A DNA stretch of 64,000 nucleotides from Haloglomus salinum (GTDB lineage Archaea; Halobacteriota; Halobacteria; Halobacteriales; Haloarculaceae). The translations under genes and the position numbers were made by a program. The notes beneath the pieces are model-generated. The model had not been told where the DNA came from. It saw only the letters and a program-made list of their open reading frames with translations, and ran no database searches. Of the stretch, positions 60,008 to 64,000 are shown in pieces (within the stretch, counting starts at the first letter, position 1; each line of letters starts with the position of its first letter). The stretch covers positions 1,054,001 through 1,118,000 of the forward strand of contig NZ_CP101153.1 in NCBI RefSeq assembly GCF_024298825.1, written 5' to 3'.

Positions 60008-61242
60008 CGGGACTCGCCGCGTTCGACACCTTCCTCCAGTCGACGGGCGGGCTCGGCTCGGTGCTGGGCATCCCGGTGCGGTCGTTCGTCAACGCGGCCG
60101 GACTGGCGGTGCTGGCGTTCGCGCTCGGCGGCGGCATCGGGCTCGTCCACCGCTGGTACGCCGACCAGACGGTCCCCGAGGGTCTCTCCGTGCTGGTCGG
60201 GCTGAGCGGCGTGGCGCTCTCGCTCAACACCGACTTCGCGCTCGCACAGGTCATCGACGACCAGACCGCCGTCCTGGGGCTCGAAACGGCCGTGTTCAAC
60301 GTCAGTGTCTTCCTCGCCGCCGGCCTCACCGCGGCGGCTGGAGGGCGTGCCGGCGACCGTCTCGGCGCTGGCGCGTTCGCCCTGACCGGCGCCGATAGCG
60401 TCGACCGCGAGGTTTCGAAGGTCGTCAGGGCCGTCGGGCGGGTCGTCACCGTCGACCTCCCGGACACCGAGGACATCGGTGACATCGAGGGGTACGACCC
60501 GGTTCCATCCGAAACGAAGGCGGAGTTCGGGGGCGCGACGCTCGTCTTCCCCCGGCGTCTGACAGTCGAGGAACTCCGCAGACGCCTGGTCGAGCGTCTC
60601 AAGACCGACTACGGCGTCGGACAGGTAGACCTGGAACTCGACGAGGACGGCGTCGTGGAGTTCCTCGCGGTCGGCTCCCGCGAGTCCGGCATCGGCCCCT
60701 CGCTCCCGCCCGGGACCGCCGCGGTCCCCGTCCGCGCGGACCCGCCCCACGCGGCCCGGGCCGGCGACGTGGTGCAGGTGTTCCGGCCCGCCGACGCCGA
60801 GGGCGGCCCGAAGCGCGTGACGACGGCGGAGGTCCGCGGGAGCGCCGACGACACGGTGACGCTGGCCGTCGACGAGGAGGAGACCGAGGCGCTCGACGAC
60901 ACGACGCGCTATCGACTCGCGACGCTCCCCACGTCCCCGCGCGCCGACCGCGAGTTCGTCTCCCTCCTTCGCGCGGCCGTGGAGACGATGGGCGTCGCCA
61001 CCGTCGCCGAGGGCAGCCCGCTGGTCGGCGTGAGCCTCGGCGGCCTCGCGGTGTCTATCGCGGCCGTCCGCCCCGCCGATGGGACCGTCGAGGCCATCCC
61101 GGCCCGGACCCGGACGCTCGCCGCCGGCGACACCGTCTACGCCGTCGCACGGCCGGCACTCCTGCGACGGCTGGAGGCCGCCGCCCGCGGCGACGCCGAC
61201 GCCGAGCCGCCGCTGGTGGACGCCGCCGGGCGCGACGACTGA
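60004..61242 (+). CDS. Membrane protein with C-terminal TrkA-C domain, copy 2
   Basis: 412 residues. Three hydrophobic segments in the first 120 residues, then a domain paralogous to copy 1 (DIEGYDPVPSETKAEFGG..TLVFPRRLTVEELRRRLVERL against DMEGYPPLPDDIRSEIKGG..WTFPADLPIGELESRFADRL), and an RCK_C domain at the end (LVGVSLGGLAVSIAAVRPADG, TLAAGDTVYAVARPALL). It overlaps the stop of copy 1, so translation is coupled; a heteromeric complex is likely. Confidence 0.8.
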   Translation: MTGLAAFDTFLQSTGGLGSVLGIPVRSFVNAAGLAVLAFALGGGIGLVHRWYADQTVPEGLSVLVGLSGVALSLNTDFALAQVIDDQTAVLGLETAVFNVSVFLAAGLTAAAGGRAGDRLGAGAFALTGADSVDREVSKVVRAVGRVVTVDLPDTEDIGDIEGYDPVPSETKAEFGGATLVFPRRLTVEELRRRLVERLKTDYGVGQVDLELDEDGVVEFLAVGSRESGIGPSLPPGTAAVPVRADPPHAARAGDVVQVFRPADAEGGPKRVTTAEVRGSADDTVTLAVDEEETEALDDTTRYRLATLPTSPRADREFVSLLRAAVETMGVATVAEGSPLVGVSLGGLAVSIAAVRPADGTVEAIPARTRTLAAGDTVYAVARPALLRRLEAAARGDADAEPPLVDAAGRDD

Positions 61243-61322
61243 CCGCCTCGGCTTCCGGCACGCTACCCATTGACTCTCGACGCGCGATGAGCAGCACGAC
61301 CAGCCACAGTGACACGTCCGTC

Positions 61323-62012
61323 TTACTCCCATGGCGGGTCGACCAGCTCCCGCATCGACCCCAGCTCGAAGTGCGGCCGGGTCCCCGGCCGCCCGGTCGC
61401 GTCCAGTGCCGCCTCCGACCGTCGCAACCACGCGGTCCGCATCCCCGCCGCGTCGGCCCCGAGCACGTCGTCGCGGCCGTCGCCGACGTGAACCGTCGCA
61501 GGAGCCGCGGTCCCCAGCGCGTCCAGCGCGTCGAGGAACGGCGCGGGGTCGGGTTTCGCGAGCGTGTCGTAGCCCGCGTGGACCACGGTCTCGAACCGGT
61601 CGGCGAGGCCGAGTTCGTCGAGCTTGGGCGCCTGAATCTCGGGCGCGCCGTTGGTCACGACGGCGAGGGGGTAGCGCTCGGCCAGTGCCGCCACCGCCTC
61701 GCGGGCCCCCGGCACCGGCTCCACGTCGCGGTGGTCGCGCAGGGTCGTGTGGACCGCGGCGACCCGTCGCCCGACGGCGCGGTCGTGGCCACGCTCCGCG
61801 GCGAGGTCCGCGAAGCACGCCTCCCGGAGCTCGGCCTTCGTGTCGGTCCGGGGGACGTAGCGGAACATCCGGCTGCGATACTCCTCGGCGGTGAAGAAGG
61901 GATCGACGCCGACCTCGGCGAAGGCCTCGCCGAGCAGGTCGGCGGTCGAGCGCCGGTACTCGCACAGCGTCCGGTCGATATCCAGCGTGACGGCTGCGAC
62001 CTGCGTCGGCAT
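61323..62012 (-). CDS. HAD-superfamily hydrolase
   Basis: 229 residues from ATG 62012. HAD motif I DIDRTLCEY (Asp8 nucleophile region, residues about 11-19), cap domain, motif II VVTNG, motif III lysine in TLAKPDPAPF and motif IV HVGDGRDDVLGADAAGM. Phosphatase or phosphonatase-like; substrate unknown. Divergent from secF, with a promoter between them; convergent with the RCK_C pair. Confidence 0.9.
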   Translation of the reverse strand: MPTQVAAVTLDIDRTLCEYRRSTADLLGEAFAEVGVDPFFTAEEYRSRMFRYVPRTDTKAELREACFADLAAERGHDRAVGRRVAAVHTTLRDHRDVEPVPGAREAVAALAERYPLAVVTNGAPEIQAPKLDELGLADRFETVVHAGYDTLAKPDPAPFLDALDALGTAAPATVHVGDGRDDVLGADAAGMRTAWLRRSEAALDATGRPGTRPHFELGSMRELVDPPWE

Positions 62013-62167
62013 TCGCTCGCGGGTAGGGCCCTTGCGGCCGTAAACTGTTGGGGGCGTTCGCGGGACGAGTCCGTGACCGCGGGACGGCCGCGGCTGGGCC
62101 GAGGCCGGTCGGGAACCGGGCACGGGTCTCGGTCGTCAGCAGGACCTGCCAGCGCCGAAGTGAGAAG

Positions 62168-62175
62168 GCTTATTC
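62168..62175 (+). promoter_or_regulatory. TATA box of the secF-secD operon
   Basis: gcttattc centred about 27 nt before the ATG at 62199, which starts a 13-codon leader reading frame overlapping secF. Confidence 0.5.
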
Positions 62176-62198
62176 GCCGCCGTTGCCGACCCGTGGCC

Positions 62199-62240
62199 AT
62201 GGTAGACTCCGCGCACGTGGGGGTGAACGCCGGTGGCTGA
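62199..62240 (+). CDS. 13-codon leader ORF overlapping secF
   Basis: MVDSAHVGVNAGG then TGA at 62238-62240. The frame starts exactly where a leaderless mRNA from the TATA at 62168 should begin, and its stop overlaps the secF GTG (62233), so it could couple or regulate secF translation. It may equally be chance. Confidence 0.35.
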   Translation: MVDSAHVGVNAGG

Positions 62241-63126
62241 GGCCGACGCCACCGGGAAGCTCCCGTTCAGCCTCCCCGACGTGGACTACGAGCAGTACAC
62301 GAACCGGCAACTCATCACCGTCCCGCTGGTCGTGCTCGTGATCGCGCTCGCGGTCATCGCCGGCTTCTTCGTACTCACCGGGTCGCCCGTCCAGCCGGGA
62401 CTGGCGTTCACCGGCGGTACCGAGCTGCAGGTCACGACGACCGACACCGCGGCCCAGATCGAGTCCACGTTCGAGTCCAACGGGTTCGACGTGGAGTCGG
62501 TCCAGCCCATCCGCTCGCAGGAGAACGCCTTCATCATCACCTTCCAGTCGACGGACACGGACGCCATCCAGACCCAGGCCGAAGGGGCCGGCTACGACGT
62601 GAACTCCATCCAGGGGCGGTCGGCCTCGTTCGGCGCACAGAGTCAGAGCCAGGCTCTCATCGGTCTCGCAATCGCCTTCGGCGGGATGGCGGTCCTGGTG
62701 TTCGCCCTGTTCCGGACGTTCATCCCCTCCATCGCCGTCGTCGCGAGCGCCTTCTCCGACATCGTCATCCCCCTCGCGCTGATGAACATCTTCGGGATGG
62801 AGCTGACCCTCGGAACCGTCGCGGCGCTCCTGATGCTCATCGGGTACTCGGTCGACTCCGACCTCCTGTTGAACAACCACATCCTCCGGCGGTCGGGTGG
62901 CTTCTACGAGTCGACCTACCGCGCGATGCGGACCGGGGTGACGATGACGCTCACCTCCATCGCCGCGATGACCGTGATGGCCATCACCGCGTTCCTGTTC
63001 GGCATCCCGCTCCTGCCGGCGGTCGGGACGGTACTCGTCTTCGGACTGACGGCCGACCTGATGAACACCTACATGCTCAACATCACGCTGTTACGCTACT
63101 ACAAGTACGAGGGGGTGGCGAGATGA
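62233..63126 (+). CDS. secF: Protein translocase accessory subunit SecF
   Basis: 297 residues from GTG 62233. Six membrane helices with the family motifs: first periplasmic-type region (GLAFTGGTELQVTTTDTA), then LIGLAIAFGGMAVLVFALF, YSVDSDLLLNNHILRR and LFGIPLLPAVGTVLVFGL. Works with SecD and SecYEG in export. It precedes SecD, the reverse of the bacterial order but as in haloarchaea. ATGA overlap with secD. Confidence 0.95.
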   Translation: MAEADATGKLPFSLPDVDYEQYTNRQLITVPLVVLVIALAVIAGFFVLTGSPVQPGLAFTGGTELQVTTTDTAAQIESTFESNGFDVESVQPIRSQENAFIITFQSTDTDAIQTQAEGAGYDVNSIQGRSASFGAQSQSQALIGLAIAFGGMAVLVFALFRTFIPSIAVVASAFSDIVIPLALMNIFGMELTLGTVAALLMLIGYSVDSDLLLNNHILRRSGGFYESTYRAMRTGVTMTLTSIAAMTVMAITAFLFGIPLLPAVGTVLVFGLTADLMNTYMLNITLLRYYKYEGVAR

Positions 63127-64000
63127 ATCTCTCACCCCGCGAGAACTGGCGTGTCTACCTGCTCATCGTCCTCATGCTGGTGAGCACGGTCGCGGTGTTC
63201 GTCCCGCTGGGCGGTGCCGACACGGACGGCCCGACGAACCTCCAGTACGGCCTCGAACTCTCCGGTGGGACCCGCGTCCGCGCGCCCCTGGTCGGCATGA
63301 CCGCCGAGGTCGACACCGGCGGCACTGACACCCGTGAGCTCGCGGCCACGCTCTCGAACCGCCTCAACGTCTCCCGGACGGATGTCAACATCCGGCAGGT
63401 CCAGAACGGACAGGACACCGTGGAGGTGTTCGCCGACGCCAACAACGACAACGTGACACAACAGGAGTTCGCCGCGGCGCTCGACGCGGCTGGCGTCGAG
63501 GCCTCGACCGACGACATCCGCGACGGCGTCACCCAGGAGACCCGACAGACCGCCGTGAGCGTCCTCTCGAACAAGATCAACACCGTCGGGCTCTCGGGCG
63601 GGACCGTCTCGACGACGACCACGCCGACCGGCGAGACGTTCGTCCTCGTCGAGGTGCCCAACGCCAACCGCTCGCAGGTGCTCGACCTCATCACCTCGCG
63701 TGGCCGCGTCGAACTGGTCGCGCACTTCCCCCAGCAGCGCCAGAACGAGAGCGACAACGGTACCCGGACCGTCTACCGCGACGTGTCGCTGCTGACACAG
63801 GAGGACTTCTCGACCAGCAACTTCCAGGCCCAGCCGGCCGACCAGGGTCAGCCGGCCCGCGTCCCGGTCGCGCTGAAGGACGAGCCCGCCCGGAACTTCT
63901 CGAACGCGATGCAGACCTTCGGCTTCACCGACGAGGGAATCAGCAACTGTGGCTACCAGCCCGCCTCCGGCGAGGACCCGGACACGTTCCCGGGCTACTG
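63123..64000 (+). CDS. secD: Protein translocase accessory subunit SecD (partial)
   Basis: At least 292 residues; continues past the right edge. N-terminal helix (ENWRVYLLIVLMLVSTVAVFV), the LQYGLELSGGTRVRAPL motif of SecD, then the P1 extracellular domain (LNVSRTDVNIRQVQNGQDT, FVLVEVPNANRSQVL). Overlaps the secF stop by 4 nt, so it is translated together. The six-helix transmembrane part lies outside the window. Confidence 0.95.
   Translation, partial: MNLSPRENWRVYLLIVLMLVSTVAVFVPLGGADTDGPTNLQYGLELSGGTRVRAPLVGMTAEVDTGGTDTRELAATLSNRLNVSRTDVNIRQVQNGQDTVEVFADANNDNVTQQEFAAALDAAGVEASTDDIRDGVTQETRQTAVSVLSNKINTVGLSGGTVSTTTTPTGETFVLVEVPNANRSQVLDLITSRGRVELVAHFPQQRQNESDNGTRTVYRDVSLLTQEDFSTSNFQAQPADQGQPARVPVALKDEPARNFSNAMQTFGFTDEGISNCGYQPASGEDPDTFPGY

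Noticed and set aside
59134-61965. Minus-strand ORF of 943 codons over the RCK_C pair
   Set aside because: Arg/Ala-rich antisense shadow; the plus-strand genes have clear domains, a promoter and ATGA coupling.

Overview
This window is chromosomal DNA of a haloarchaeon (class Halobacteria). The evidence is the high GC content, acidic proteins (long Asp/Glu-rich tails), Tat-type lipoprotein signals, a PGF-CTERM surface protein, HalX and bacterio-opsin-activator signalling proteins, archaeal-only ribosomal/KEOPS genes (S15, Pcc1, S3ae), and many AT-rich TATA boxes placed 25-31 nt before start codons, the layout of leaderless haloarchaeal transcripts. The genus cannot be fixed from the sequence alone.

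Layout. 0-3.7 kb: accessory genes and a decayed patch (isochorismatase-like hydrolase, lipoprotein, frameshifted metalloprotease, zinc-ribbon microprotein, an Orc1/Cdc6 pseudogene with two stops, an IS6-type transposase with a lost catalytic Glu). 3.7-10.1 kb: DUF1330 protein, large pilin-like surface protein, Zn-alcohol dehydrogenase, Tat-exported glycosidase-like protein, small proteins. 10.2-14 kb: signalling operon (HalX regulator, stand-alone 7TM sensor region, receiver-PAS-PAS-GAF-HTH protein). 14-18 kb: methyltransferase, tRNA-Ala, and the S15 - RecJ-like - Pcc1 - S3ae operon preceded by a hairpin-rich leader. 18-31 kb: halocyanin, TctA-like permease, glmM, HVO_0234-type propeller, prs, pdxS, SCP-2 protein, a large membrane protein built of four repeats, a beta-RFAP-synthase-like GHMP protein, ilvD. 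31-37 kb: PGF-CTERM protein, small proteins, a second large pilin-like protein.

37-47.3 kb is a type IV pilus-like operon on the minus strand: pilB - pilC followed by six short-to-medium proteins, each with a class III (prepilin-type) N terminus. The proteins at 4.05-6.3 kb and 35.3-37 kb are paralogues of each other and carry the same type of N terminus, so they probably use this or a related machine.

47.5-64 kb: aminotransferase + Lrp regulator, HPP/UspA fusion, membrane protein, cytoplasmic-looking eight-bladed PQQ-type propeller with a zinc ribbon, purine genes (purC, purU, purS, purQ), a nucleotidyltransferase plus small partner gene, a potassium channel, two tandem TrkA-C membrane proteins, a HAD hydrolase, and secF-secD (secD runs off the right edge).

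I did not find a CRISPR array, rRNA or clear defence island. The best candidates for undescribed biology are the pilus locus with its two distant large surface paralogues, the four-repeat membrane protein, the tandem RCK_C membrane pair, the orphan 7TM/pseudo-receiver operon, and several structured non-coding stretches.
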